From: Phoronis australis
Taxonomy: Eukaryota > Phoronida > Phoronidae
Direction of reading: 5' to 3'
Length of the DNA stretch: 64,000 bases
NCBI GenBank assembly: GCA_002633005.1
Contig: NMRA01000072.1
Span: 859,957-923,956, forward strand
A model generated the notes under the pieces. The model saw only the letters and a program-made list of their open reading frames with translations, was not told the DNA's origin and ran no database searches. Both the position numbers and the translations under genes were made by a program. Shown here piece after piece: positions 1 to 11,195 of the stretch (its first letter is position 1; each line of letters starts with the position of its first letter).

Positions 1-347
1 CTATAAAAAGGAACCACACTCAATTTCATACAACAAGAAATACTGCAGTGAGAGTGCAGCAAAGTGATACGCAATCATAGTATTGGGTTTCCTCATCCGA
101 ACATGCTGACACATTGACAATCTATTATTCAAAACGCACCATTCGAAATTCCTTTTAGAAAAACAATGCTGTCAACAGGGCCTAAAATAAATGGGCCACC
201 TTATACGATGCTCGCTAATTTGCCACCAGCAATTATAGGTGCAAGACACACATATACCGTAACAACTGATGTTAGACTAAGCATAAATATTGGACATAGA
301 AATAATTAGAGGCTACCAAAGACTGATGTTTCAAATGATTAACTTAC

Positions 348-467
348 CTGGTCCAGACCAGACACCTGTTTCACTGTCACGGCCACCTCACTACCATTCT
401 GACCAGCGTCACCAAAACCACCCACCTCACCAGAAACCACTGCAGCGGTATCCGCGGTCTGTCCACC
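348..467 (-). CDS. Internal coding exon of an unrecognised minus-strand gene
   Basis: Read on the minus strand, this segment has an acceptor ending TATCTGTAG just before 467 and a donor reading CTGGACCAG/GTAAGT after 348. It is exactly 120 bases, 40 codons, open in phase 0, and the preceding exon (2115-1985) ends in phase 0, so the two join in frame. The peptide begins GGQTADTAAVVSGEVGG and ends VTVKQVSGLDQ. It is rich in Gly, Val, Ala and acidic residues and has no domain, signal peptide or membrane segment that I recognise. The gene must continue left of the window. Splice signals and phase are seen directly; the join to the upstream exon is inference, and a skipped phase-0 exon between them cannot be excluded. 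Confidence 0.62.
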
Positions 468-1984
468 CTACAGATAACGTGTATTTACACAAGTCAAAAG
501 GTAACATATGTCAGGACCCAAGGTCACGCTTGGAAAGTAAGGCAGTGGAAATCTGTCTGGAGTTACGCTTAGCATCTCGGGCAAATGTTCACATAACCGC
601 TGACAATGGTGGCGTTTCGTGACCTCGCACTTGCCAAATTGGTCCCTTTAAACAAGCGGGACAATCACAGGGCTGCCAACCATTAAACACATAATCTGTA
701 ACTTTCATACCGAAAATCTGCATTTTGCCAATAAAACTTGTACGATTTCCAGTACATTCAGAACATATAATTTCAATGAAAAGTTGATGTGATACACCAA
801 AAAAAGTTTTCAGTTTCATATCGTGTTTAACTGAAAACTCAGCTCATCACATCTATGTTTTTTTGCATTTTCTGTCGGCATGGTTGATTTCTCCCTACTG
901 GGTCATGGCACAACAAATCTCAAATCCTGTAACAATTTCCCGATCCAAACTGATGTTGTGGGCGCCAGGGTTCTGTGTGTTGAAGTCACAGCGACGAGAC
1001 ATTTTCTAGATCTAATCTGATTCCTCAGAATATTCGTCTCCAATGCTCCACTCTAGAAATCTTGACACAGCTTTCAAAGATGATATCGCACCATGCAAAG
1101 CCAATAAAATGCATTTTTCAGCGGCCAATCTTTCACAAACTAGCTGCAATAGGGGACTCTTCATAGTGGCGTAATGAGAGTGTCAAAGCGACTTCCCCTT
1201 GATCCTGACTCACATTTGGTAGACAGAAATTCACTGCTACACATACAAGTAGTGGTTCATTAAAAACAGAGGAATACATTTCATTGTCACCAATTGTTTG
1301 ATTAGGTTAAGTTCACTAACTTATTTGGGCTCTTTGACATCGGCACGAAACGAAATTCTACCATTTTTATCAGTCGCAGCCACCAACAATGCAGCCGCAG
1401 GTTCCTTACCAGAAATGTATGGGACACGAGGTCCTTCATCTATCGGATATTTCAAGAGGTTTGCCTTTTTCTATAAGCCATTAGTATATCCCACCACACA
1501 TCAGAGAAAAGTTGCCAGCATTATGATAGGAGAAAAGGTGTTATAACGCTTATATCACAAGGTTGAAACCTCCCGTCTGCATTACATGGGACCTGTAGAT
1601 GACCCTGAACGTCTGTCCACCAAAGGCGTGATCACCATATGGGGGGTTTGTAAATTTCAATATGGCACGGCTACTTCCAAAGTTAGTTATTGGCCAATTA
1701 TAAAAGGGGAATCTTGTACGTAAATTATGTTACAAGCTGCGCTCTTGGCTACTCCCGATGTTTTCTGCCGATCTGACGCTTCAAAACTCTGATACTTTGA
1801 AAGATATTTGTATTTTCTACTCATTTGTTTGAAGGTAATTAAAGGCTCAAAATGGTAACATTTCAAAACCAATACATAGTGATTCTTAGATTCTACAAGA
1901 ATGTAGAATAGCAATATTGTCAAATCTATAATAGTTGATAGCCCTGCAATCAAGGGTAGCTGGTAAAGTACACGCAGACCCTAC
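468..1984 (-). other. Probable intron of the left-edge gene
   Basis: This is about 1.5 kb between the two supported exons. Open frames of 60-90 codons occur on both strands, for example at 1298-1546 plus and 589-819 minus. None has convincing splice borders in compatible phase or a recognisable domain, so I read the stretch as intron. Confidence 0.5.
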
Positions 1985-2115
1985 CTGTGCCTCTACGGGG
2001 ACAGTCTGTATGTCCTTGTTAAACTCCTCCAAATAGTTCTGGATATCATTCAGTGCTTGGCCAGTATCAGCACTTGTGTGCACACTGGCGTCGCCACTGC
2101 TGCTCACCTCCATTT
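1985..2115 (-). CDS. First coding exon of the left-edge gene (start ATG at 2113)
   Basis: On the minus strand a pyrimidine-rich acceptor (CTTTGTCTCTCGCAG) ends at 2116. The exon begins AAATGG, so the initiator ATG lies at 2113-2111, two bases into the exon, and the upstream exon would be 5' UTR. The donor GAGGCACAG/GTAGGG follows 1985. The coding part is 129 bases, 43 codons, ending in phase 0. The peptide starts MEVSSSGDASVHTSADTGQ, then has a predicted helical stretch with the core LNDIQNYLEEFNKDIQ, and ends VPVEAQ. I do not recognise the family. A short acidic, Ser-rich start followed by an amphipathic helix would suit a nuclear or adaptor protein, but that is only a guess. Confidence 0.62.
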
Positions 2116-2230
2116 CTGCGAGAGACAAAGAAAACAGTAGTTATTGTTGGGAATAAATAAGCACAATATATTGACAAAAGTACACTGCGAGATGGCAGCA
2201 GCGTGCTGACAAATACATAGTGTCACTCAC

Positions 2231-2290
2231 CATTCAGCAATGTGATTTGTAAAGAAATTGCCTTTCATATCTATTAGCTCGGCTCTTCAG
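2231..2290 (-). other. Possible alternative 5' UTR exon of the left-edge gene
   Basis: A good donor on the minus strand (GCTGAATG/GTGAGTGAC) ends an exon at 2231, only 115 bases before the acceptor of the first coding exon. The ATG right at this donor would run into a stop after joining to the next exon, so the exon would be non-coding. The 5' end is not defined; the right-hand coordinate is nominal. About 210 bases further upstream is a CCAAT box (2444-2448). Confidence 0.3.
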
Positions 2291-2439
2291 AATTTGAAAC
2301 TGGGTCAAGCAGTGTTGCTTTCATGATCTCTCAGTTGCCCTATCGCAAGCTCTGCCCCCTTGCGAAACGTCGACAAACGAACAATAAGTTTTACCCAGCC
2401 ATGCGTTGTTTGTCAGGTAAAATGTCGAGAATGCTGCGT

Positions 2440-2452
2440 TCTGATTGGTCAC
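2440..2452 (-). promoter_or_regulatory. CCAAT box (NF-Y-like) upstream of the left-edge gene
   Basis: The minus strand reads GACCAATCAGAA, a full match to the extended NF-Y preference, about 330 bases upstream of the start codon. It could mark a proximal alternative promoter. No TATA box is obvious. This is a single motif match only. Confidence 0.3.
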
Positions 2453-4716
2453 TTAAGTCGCCACTCAAAGTCCTGGCAATAGGTCAATACCCTTAAGAGT
2501 TCTATGTCCAATGTTTGCTATTAACTCATAGATCGTGTTATCCTGAAATTACGCAAAAAAGTGTGCAGTACAAAATCTGGTCGAATAAGGTCGTCCTGTA
2601 TTACACAGCATTAGAACTTTCCTTTGTCCTGCAGGTAAGAAAGAGCGTTGTTTTCGCATAATTATAAACCCAATTTTGGAACATCAGGTACATTTTCACA
2701 GGTCATGTTCACAACCGTCAACATATATGGCCATGGAAATATTCCACATTTCAACCATTTAAAAGCACTAGTGCCTTTAAGAAAGGGGATTCTGTTGCAT
2801 TCAAAATTAACCCAACGAACTTTCTTTGTCTACTTGCTCCACATTTTCTTGTTTTTGACTGATATTGGGAAAGCGAAGAACATATATCACGCATCCACAG
2901 ATATTTGTTCAGTTTATTCAATTTTTCCCCTTGGAGTTGCAGCCCACAAATTAGCAGTAATATTTCATTGGTACTGGAAGGACAAATAGAGTAATGCAGC
3001 TTAGAAAACTCGATAAGACATTGCGGCAGTGAGGGTCACTAATAAAAGCGATATTCAATTGTCGCTGTGTAATCCAGAGCAGCCCTATTACAGGGCCATC
3101 GATCACTTAAGGTGCCTTAGGGTAGAAGGGAAACTCCCAGCCCTTCCACGGCACCACCAATTCCATCCGCTGGTTGTCATCCCTTACTGGCAATGCCTAA
3201 AGCAGAAAAAACTTAACCTTGTACTTAAGTGATTCTAGCCTTGAAAAAAAGGTTTCAATAATTGGGAGGGGGGTTGTGCATGATGAGAGGAATATCGATT
3301 GATTTCTACGTATTTTTCGTAAGAGAATGAGACTCATATTAGGCCCAGAAATTGAAGGTCTTTAATGATCAGCCTTAAAACTACAAAAAGAAGTCTTTTT
3401 GGCTACAACACAAATTTTGCCAAAATCACAAGACATATTCCGTAAAAAAGTATATATGGGTAGAAATTCTTCTTGTTGGGCACAGCATGGCACAGAAGTG
3501 GGATTTCATTTCTACCTGTTCCTTTGTCAAGACTACAGAAGAAACCTTCTCGGCTACAAGACAACAATTTTCGGTGTAGCATGATGTCTAAATTTTGTCG
3601 GACGCCTGGTCTGCAGGTCTCATAATTTGGTACCATTGCACAGAACCTGATTTGAAACTCACGGTGAAAATTTTACTCTTAAGCTGCATTTGTTCTACTC
3701 TCTGTATTAACTACACTTGGTGCTACAGTTCTGAGCAATAGTCACTTGTAGGGGCCTCGAACTGCGAGAACCAGTTTGATGCCCATTATTCAGTGTAGAA
3801 AACTGGTTCTCAAATTGCGAAATGCTTGTAAGGGACTGTTAGTCAATTCCGAATAGTTACAGAGGTTGAAGTGCAGCAGATGGAAATCTGAAAACTTGTA
3901 ATTTTAATAATTTAATAATTTTGTGCCAAATTGAAGAATTTTTAGCATAAATATTTTTATGATATGTCATCTGTTTTGGCAAGTCAGTCTGAGTAGAGAA
4001 GAAAAGTATACTTTGAGTGGCACAAGTCACAATAGTATACAACTGGAAAAATAAGCAATCTATAGATCAACTGCTCATATTCCAGGGCAGTAAATCAACT
4101 GTGCTGTGATGTCAATTTCATGAAAATAGGTCACCAGGCCATGGACATAAAATGGCGGAAAATAATTATCTTCTCTTCATTTCACTGAACCAAGGAACAG
4201 TTCATGGAAATTCACACAATTTAAGCACGCAAAGTTCTTTCTTTGTTTATGATAACGACGTGCAGTTTCTTGCACTGCCGGGGAGGCGCCTCTTGTCGCA
4301 AATGCCCAGCGCCCTCTCCGGCGACAGGGCAGACATTTTCAGCGAAGGTCGTTAAATTTTCGGTCTACCTGTTCGTCCAAGATTGCGCGAACACAGTGAC
4401 ATTAGGATTTACTGTTTACTTCAAGCACTTAATACATATTTCTGCGATTGTCTAAATAACGGAGAAGTGAAAAATACTGATTGTTCGCTGGATCAACGGT
4501 TGAGTCAAAAATGCGGCATCGAACACAAATTTCAGCATGGCCGGTGATTTTTATGTTAATCATAGCGGGACAAAGACGAGCAAATATGCCAAATCATGGT
4601 CATCATTTACGCAGTTTTCCTATGGATGTTTTACCTTATGTGTTGAGGACATGATCTCTGTTGTTAAAAGAACATTTTCAGGCAAATATAAAACAGAATA
4701 CATAATGAAAACTTAC
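2453..4716. other. Non-coding stretch, probable 5' intron of the left-edge gene
   Basis: No exon with paired splice signals and a recognisable product is visible. Short open frames of 60-113 codons look like chance. The only structured item is a hairpin-type repeat near 3748-3838. If the promoter cluster at 4761-4856 serves the left-edge gene, this stretch is its first intron. Confidence 0.4.
3748..3838. repeat. Short self-complementary repeat (MITE family 1), copy a
   Basis: The stretch contains GAGAACCAGTTTGATGCC and, about 35 bases later, AAACTGGTTCTCA, so the two halves can pair. Related copies occur at 15243-15345, 25240-25300 and, in reverse orientation, 27058-27142. The family is under 110 bases and encodes nothing. 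Confidence 0.55.
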
Positions 4717-4770
4717 CAAAAATCTGCAAAATTGGACACTTGAGGGCGTTGTGAGGTCCACAAGATGGCG
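4717..4770 (-). other. Candidate non-coding first exon with strong donor
   Basis: On the minus strand the sequence reads GCAGATTTTTG/GTAAGTTTTC, a near-consensus splice donor with the exon ending at 4717. It lies just downstream, in minus orientation, of a dense promoter-motif cluster. The right boundary is nominal because the transcription start is unknown. The likely partner is the acceptor at 2116 of the left-edge gene. Confidence 0.35.
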
Positions 4771-4856
4771 ATCGGATCAAAGCTCCTCGTTTCTTGCTCG
4801 TCGATGATTGGTCAATGTGATGTAAGCGTGGCGTTGTCACGTGTGCCTTTCCCGCG
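4761..4856 (-). promoter_or_regulatory. Promoter-like cluster: YY1, CCAAT, E-box and E2F motifs
   Basis: Four core-promoter motifs lie within about 100 bases of a locally GC-richer segment. These are a YY1 motif (CGCCATCTTG on the minus strand, 4761-4770), an inverted CCAAT (4807-4811), a palindromic CACGTG E-box (4838-4843) and an E2F-type TTTCCCGCG (4848-4856). YY1 motifs of this form commonly sit at or just after the start site of TATA-less promoters. Together with the donor at 4717 this suggests a minus-strand start near 4,770-4,850. Confidence 0.45.
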
Positions 4857-4939
4857 AAGTCTGTGGGTCTTGAAAGATGTTTGAACTGAGCGGCCTGCGG
4901 GCGCGGCGTCCTTGTCGGATCTCTGCTGCCCTTTTGCAA

Positions 4940-5190
4940 CCACCGTGGTTGATATGCACTTAGGTGTTAATTCATTGAATCTGAACTTTTTTAAATGCGC
5001 TTACAGTATTTCAAAATATTATAGCCAAGAGGTATGCTACGCCGAAGCTTACCCTGGCTTGAGTCGCAGGCCATCGGGCAACATTTTTATGAGATGATGG
5101 GGTTTTGCATGAGCAAACAATAACTTTGTTGGAAAATAATGGGAAAAATTTCGAACCAAAAATTAAATATTTCACTATATTCGAATTTTA
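4940..5190. other. Non-coding, nothing recognisable
   Basis: A+T-rich sequence without splice-flanked coding frames or repeats that I can identify. Confidence 0.4.
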
Positions 5191-5194
5191 AAAA

Positions 5195-5515
5195 CTTGAA
5201 AACGTAAATTTTCATCATATAGAAACCTTAGAGTTTTTAGAAAATTCAAGTTTTCCACACATGAAAAAAAACAGTTTTCTGAAAAGCTTAAGAAGTCAGG
5301 AAAACTTAAGTTTCTATAATTGGAAAAACTAAAGTTTGCGAAAAACTTAAGAAGCCAGGAAAACTTAAGTTTTTAAAATTACAAAAACTTCTTAAGTTTT
5401 TTGCGAAAAACTTAAGTTTTAAAAACTTAAGTTTCTTTTAAAAACTTAAGTTTTTCGGAAGAACTTAAGTTTTTCCAAAACTTAAGTTTTCAGCGAAAAA
5501 CTTAAGTTCATTTTT
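5195..5515. repeat. CTTAAG-rich palindromic block
   Basis: The hexamer CTTAAG, usually extended to the self-complementary AAAACTTAAGTTTT, occurs about ten times in under 300 bases, with irregular spacing. It is embedded in A/T-rich sequence with short GCGAAAA or CAGGAAAA spacers. This is a simple degenerate tandem/palindromic array, not coding. Confidence 0.7.
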
Positions 5516-6065
5516 GTAAGGGTACAGAGGGACCCCGCCTAGCCCCGTAGCCCCGTAGGGACCGCCCATAGTGAAGGCTGTGCCTGCCGGGAGGTGAGAA
5601 AATTTGTGGCGAGGGCGGATAGATTAGGGTGGACTGAATATGTCCTGTCGGGACAAAAACCGCGGTCCCCATTGTGTCCATAGAAGCACGTCACACGTGC
5701 GCTATTAAAGCGGCCAAGGGCCCACTTCACTAGAGCCCTTGCTGACAACCGTTACGATGGACGTTTGTAAACATGTGTTACAGCACTGGTTAAAGAATTT
5801 GGGGTCATTATTTTTAATATATTGAATAGTGATGAGTAAGCCGCGTCACTATTACAGTAGTCACCTTTCAAATGCAAGGTCTTTTGTCTCGGTAGACAAC
5901 CGTCTTTCACTGGTACGGCCTACAACGTAAACCGCTTGGAGACGTTTTTTGTGCCTGAACCGAAATTGAAGTTTGCATGACGTGGTGTAAAACGCCTATC
6001 CAGAGGATGGGGCATATTAAGTACCGAGGGTAGGCGTCTTGTTCCAGTTGAATTAGCATTCGTTT
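5516..6065. other. Non-coding, nothing recognisable
   Basis: It is moderately GC-richer than its surroundings. Open frames are short and have no domain. No splice-supported exon is seen. Confidence 0.35.
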
Positions 6066-6210
6066 TAGAATATAAATCGGTAAATAAAACAACAAGATTG
6101 GATCAACTGAAATTTGAAATTTTCGGTTGTAATAACTTCCTTATTACATCCGAAATTTTCAAATTTCAGTTGATCCATTCTTGTTGTTTTATTTACCGAT
6201 TTATATTCTA
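6066..6210. mobile_element. 145-bp near-perfect hairpin (foldback/MITE)
   Basis: Two 70-base arms (6066-6135 and 6141-6210) are reverse complements with three mismatches I can count, separated by a 5-base loop (CTTCC). The arms start TAGAATATAAATCGG and end with its complement. There is no coding capacity. It is most simply a palindromic non-autonomous transposon, or an inverted duplication of one end of a larger element. No clear target-site duplication was seen. Confidence 0.7.
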
Positions 6211-7256
6211 CATTTCATGAAACAATAGTATCCTTGGGAGGATCTGGATCGCCTTATTTAGTTTCAGAGATTTATTTTCTACGACATTCATTTTACACAC
6301 ACGATATTCAAATTTTACTACAAGGTACCGGGTATATGTTATGAATACATGTGTTTTATAAAAATAGTTCATTATTGCAGAACGGAAACAAAGTATAACT
6401 ATATTAGCACGCACTTAGACCTAACGTCGCCACCGCGACTAACATGCAGGCAAACCTTTGACGATTCATCCGGGTACTACAGACGAGTAGTAGTGTTACT
6501 AGAAATAGAAGTGACCTAAAACACTTTTAGCAATGGCGTATTTAGAGGGGGGTCATGCCACCTACCCACTAAAATTCTCCCAGATTCCATTTGGCTGTTC
6601 GAGGGTGCGAATGTCTGACGGGCAAAATCCTGGCTAATACTCTGCCCTGCCCCCTCAACTCAAAATCCTGGATTTGCCAATGCCCCTGTGTAGCCCCATA
6701 GGTTGACCACGCCTTGCTTTCGACGGACATACCCTTGAAATGTTCTTATGTTTCTTTAAGACAATTGAAAACTGAACTACTGAAATATGTATGTCACTGA
6801 TTAGTTTACGGGAAGTAAATTATCGACGTCGGAATATTGGTCAATAAAACGATGTGTAGAATGTGCAAATAAAAGGAAAACCAAGCAGAAATTGTGAAAT
6901 TTTAACTCCAATTTACTTTTGAAGCACCCATATGCGCCAATGGAGCTTGAGTGCTTCCAAAGAAAGCGCAGTCTTAGAAATGACTGTCAGTCTTCTCCCA
7001 CAGCTGATAAATTATTACTCTCGTGAGCGGAAATATTCTTTTGTTAGGCAGTTTTGATTTCCTACCAAAAAGTGAGGGTTTCATATGTGGTCACAATGAA
7101 CAAGTCGACAAAACCGTCAAAGACTGGAAGCCAGCCGAAAAGCAAAAGCACTCTGTGAGTTGTCGATGCAAGAATCGGGATCTTTAATTTGTGTTTTTTG
7201 ATTTTCAGACGAGACGGAATAATCGAAATCAAATAGCTATTTAGAAACTTATCCTG
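6211..7256. other. Non-coding, nothing recognisable
   Basis: Only short chance open frames are present; no splice-supported exon or repeat was identified. Confidence 0.4.
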
Positions 7257-7270
7257 GTTGCCATGGTAAC
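7257..7270. promoter_or_regulatory. RFX X-box-like palindrome
   Basis: GTTGCCATGGTAAC matches the X-box consensus GTNRCC-N2-RGYAAC at every position. RFX proteins bind such sites in ciliary and neural promoters. No gene start is evident close by, so function is unproven. Confidence 0.3.
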
Positions 7271-7374
7271 ATTTATTAAAATATGTATAACCCATTCAAG
7301 GCAGAATGGATCAATGTATTGCACATTATTCGTAACAGTGAGTTTGTTTTTTTTACAGGAATTTCATTTGGCCT

Positions 7375-8072
7375 GCTACTGGAACAAGAGCAATGCATAG
7401 GTTGAAATGCGCCCACAATTGTTAACATCATATAAATATACTTACACAATTTCGTAAAGATCCTGCGAACGGTTTAGGAGATACAGCCATAGGCGCAAAA
7501 AAACAAAACTGCCACTAGGAGGCGCCACAGTAGTCGAAATCGTCGGAAAATCATCGTCAACCGTTCTCTACATAGTAAGCATATACATGCCAATTTTCAC
7601 AATCATTGTCAGCTGTCCTCTTTATAGTAAGCACATACATGCCAATTTTCACAATCATCCTCTGAGCGGTTTGGTTGATAGAGGGGTGGAGGCACAAAAA
7701 CCGACTCGAAAACACCAAAAATGGCCACTAGGTGGCGCAAACTATGTCGAATACATCTGAAAACAGGAGGATAGCGTCATCTCACTAATAGGTGCCTACA
7801 TACCAAATTTCATGAAAATCCGTTCAGGACTTTTGAAGATACAAAGGTAAGCGTAAAAAACTAAAATTGCCACTAGGGGGCACACCGGTAGTCGGACCCG
7901 TCCGAAAGTTCGCACATGCCGTCCCATTCATGAATGGAACATGTGCCAAATTTCATGAATGTATGTCAAGGGGTTTCTATGGAGATAAAGCAGCGGATGC
8001 CGGACGGACAGACGGACGGAGATGACGGCATAATGCGTCCGCATATAAATATGTGGGTGCATAAAAATGAAA
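7375..8072 (+). repeat. ~450-bp repeat family (CTCF-motif repeat), downstream copy
   Basis: It shares with 23268-25062 and 54360-54660 the segments GGAACAAGAGCAATGC, TTTAGGAGATACAGCC, AATTTTCACAATCATCC and ATGGCCACTAG. It ends in a GACGGACGGAGATGACGGCA block followed by ATATAAATATGTG. It is non-coding. Inside are GCCACTAGG-type motifs at 7512-7525, 7725-7738 and 7870-7883; the last two match the CTCF core consensus CCASYAGRKGGCRS perfectly. It lies about 3 kb beyond the SALL stop codon. The 3' end is shared by all three sites, suggesting a defined terminus. Confidence 0.7.
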
Positions 8073-8486
8073 TTTGATAGATTTCGTAGAGGAGTTGTCA
8101 TTTTTGGAAATGTACGGAAAGCAAAATGTTTTTCTTTAGAAATCAAAATGAGAATCCGAAGTATGACTAACTTGTTTAGAGTTTTTCGACTAGTACCGAC
8201 CAACACCCGCTTTGCAGTAAATGAAACGAAAGTGTTGAGTGCGCTACTGTTCTATTTATTTCACTACGCCTGATACAAATACAACTGTATTACTACAACA
8301 ATAACATGTGCAAATTGAATGCATATTGTAATACGTATGGCAGAAAAATACATTATTCATAAAACGTGTTGATAGAAATAAATCAACTTATATATGCGCG
8401 TAGCTACCACGCAGCAAATGCGACTCTGGCTCAATCCATCAGTCGCACAATTTCAACACATCGCATAACACTGGTTATTAAATTAA
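8073..8486. other. Non-coding, nothing recognisable
   Basis: A+T-rich, with no exon or repeat seen. It ends at the TTAA target site (8483-8486) of the adjacent piggyBac-like element. Confidence 0.4.
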
Positions 8487-8813
8487 AGACACTCTTTCCA
8501 CTTTTTTCAGTTAAAAATTTCACAAAATGACCGGAAATCAGTCTAGTTTAATCTTAGTCCAAAATTATGCTTTTAACCAGGTAACCAAATTATGTCAAAA
8601 TAACGAGAATTAAATACGGAATTTCCAATTATTAATGTTTAAATATCTGGTGGTGCACCAACAAAAATGGCTTCCACAGTTGAACGGCAATGAACATCAC
8701 TTTTATGAATTGTCATTAAAAAACACAATATAAAAATGTTCCTATTTCAGTTATGGTCTCTCCATTGATGGCACTCTAATGTGTTCTTAACTGGTGAAAA
8801 TAAAAGAGTGTCT
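8487..8813. mobile_element. piggyBac-like MITE (327 bp) with TTAA target duplication
   Basis: The element begins AGACACTCTTT and ends with its complement AAAGAGTGTCT. Both ends are flanked directly by TTAA (8483-8486 and 8814-8817). The inverted similarity continues more loosely inward, CAGTTAAAAA on the left facing TTCTTAACTG on the right. There is no open frame of note. TTAA duplication with short terminal inverted repeats is the hallmark of the piggyBac superfamily, so this is a non-autonomous member needing a transposase encoded elsewhere. It lies just beyond the likely 3' end of SALL transcripts. Confidence 0.7.
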
Positions 8814-8817
8814 TTAA

Positions 8818-11195
8818 ATGAATACAGAGCCTAAATTATAGTGGTACTTGGAAGACATAATTTATTGTGTAAAAACAGTACTACACCACCAGGTAATAAA
8901 AAGTTTAGAACGTATCAGACAGACATACCACATCAAGCTTAATTTTCAACAAAATAAATTATAATAATTTTGATTCTCAGTGATGTAACATGACCTGGTA
9001 CAATTCCATAAATTGGATTTAGCTTAACAGTTTAAAATTGCAGATCAAAGGCATCTGCCACCTATGAGTTGGATGAAATACTGGGCTAACAAACATCTAA
9101 GGAACTGTACCCTCGAATGTGACTAGACTAAGCACAACATAATTATCAACGGTTAACAATTATAGCAATTTCAAAACTGCACTATAAATCTAACACAAAC
9201 AGTACGTGATAAATTACAACATTACATAATGCATAAAAACTGATAAAAATAAGTCCAGTATCAATCTTCAAATTCTTATCAGAAAGGTACCTTTGTTTTC
9301 TTCAGTTAAAGTATTCATTGGCTGTAACCAGTAAGTCCTACCAAGCTCTAACTGAGACGCCTTTGAAATGACCACCATGGAAGCTAGAAGTTGACAAGCC
9401 GACCATCCACGATTTATAAACAGGCGCAAACCCAAAAGTGAAATATAAAAAACAATACAAAACATAACATGAACAAAGACAGATATACTTTACATGCGTA
9501 ATAAATAATACTATATTCCTCTAGGCCAAAACAACACCCCTGTACTCATGAACAGAATGCCTCCTGTCATAATTATATTCTGAAAGCCATCAAGGTCTTT
9601 GAATACCTTCTTAACATCACAACTATGACAGTAATGTCCCAGAAATATCTGAACTCTACAACCTATCTCAAATCTACAATACTTTTGTATAAATATGTCT
9701 ATACAGAAGGTTAACTTATCTCCAATGCTATCAATGAAACCCAACATGTGCAAGAGTTTATTTGGCTGACACACTTCTAGTGATTTATAATTCACACAGA
9801 TGTTACCAATCCATGTTGTGTCATCCATGCTCAGAACACTCTAAAGCCAACACATCACTGCACTGCATTCAGCACTTTTTGGACTTGAGCATAACTAACT
9901 TGGAAGAGGCGATTTTCTTCTAAACTCTTGCATAGCTTCTTCAATCAGCAGTGCAGTAGTCACCAATAGATGTCAGGACTGTAGGTTTAAAGGGTGCGAT
10001 AAGTAGAGATATTTTCATTTTAACAAACACAAGTTAGTCATATTGACACAGACTGATACTGAACAAAGTCTTACAATTCGGTAACCTGAATGTACTCCAA
10101 GACTATCTTCCAAGTCACTTACACTTTATACTTTCTTACATCCAAAATTTAAAGGGGCATTTCCTTTTTACAGCCAATAACGCAAATTTTAAAGTGACAT
10201 GATGTGCGAGAAGAGCGGTTTTTTAAGGTCAGCCGCAATGTGGAATTGAACACACAGCCTCAGAAGACACAGTCCAACACTTTGCTGGAGGAGCTAAGCA
10301 CCACTAGATAAATGGCACATTTTAAGCGTATTTCAGTGGTAAAGTCACCAGTCTAGATTTCAGTCAGTGGCGAGCGGGCAACAGCAAAAACTGGCAACAT
10401 GAAACAAAATCACAAAAAACAACAGATTTTGCTGGTTTATAGCTTTGGTCCAAGCTAATCAAAAAATAATCCTAAAAATGCATTTTTTCGGCTGTAAAAC
10501 CGATTATGCCTCCTTAAACAGGGTAAGTTAGCCACAAAAAGGCATCTCAAAGCACAACAGAAATGATCGTCATCTCCATACAGATCATTCATGTCATTAC
10601 TATGGTAAGCAAAAAAGGAGACAAAAGCATTCAACACAGTTGGCCATACTCGAACAAAATTAGTTTTGCTTTACATTAAAATCAGGATTGTTTTTCTCTC
10701 GCAGTACAAACCATGTGAAAATTTTGAGGACAGTTCATTACCATTAATTATGATTAGACTACTTCGCGATTTTTTTTTCAGGCCGTAAGTAAACAGGAAG
10801 AAAATGCCCCTTTCAAACTGACAAGGATCAGTAATTCATCTTGAATGCTTGTAGCAGTAACAAAAGATCCAGACAATATAGTTTTCAGGTATTTAAAACC
10901 ACCAGTCTTGCTATAACTTACTTCATTGCACGTGTAAACATTTTAATAGGAAAACAATATAAGGGTCGAAGTAAGTAGGCACAACCTTTCAACTGAAGAC
11001 AAAACACACACAATCCTATCCATAGTCCTAAATCTCAGTTGTCCATTTCAGTGGAGATGTGGATAGAGTCATTTCAACAGTTAGCGATTTCATACCACAT
11101 TGCTGCTTTCACTCTTGGTATTATTTAAGCACTTTTAGTTATTCATATTCACAGACAGTTCCACAGCTTTGTTGTGAGGTTAGTTCATGTCTATC
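8818..11195 (-). other. SALL 3' UTR and downstream flank
   Basis: This region follows the SALL stop codon on the minus strand. AATAAA-type polyadenylation signals on the minus strand occur at 9762-9757 and 8866-8861; either could end the transcript, which would give a 3' UTR of about 1.4 or 2.3 kb. The 105-codon frame at 9828-9511 has no recognisable domain and I treat it as chance. The exact 3' end is not determined. Confidence 0.4.

Noticed and set aside
895-1002. Minus-strand MSRRCDF open frame resembling the SALL start
   Set aside because: It is 3' of the SALL gene, stops after 36 codons, and diverges right after MSRR.
9511-9828. 105-codon minus-strand frame downstream of SALL
   Set aside because: There is no domain, no splice context, and it lies in the expected 3' UTR; probably chance.
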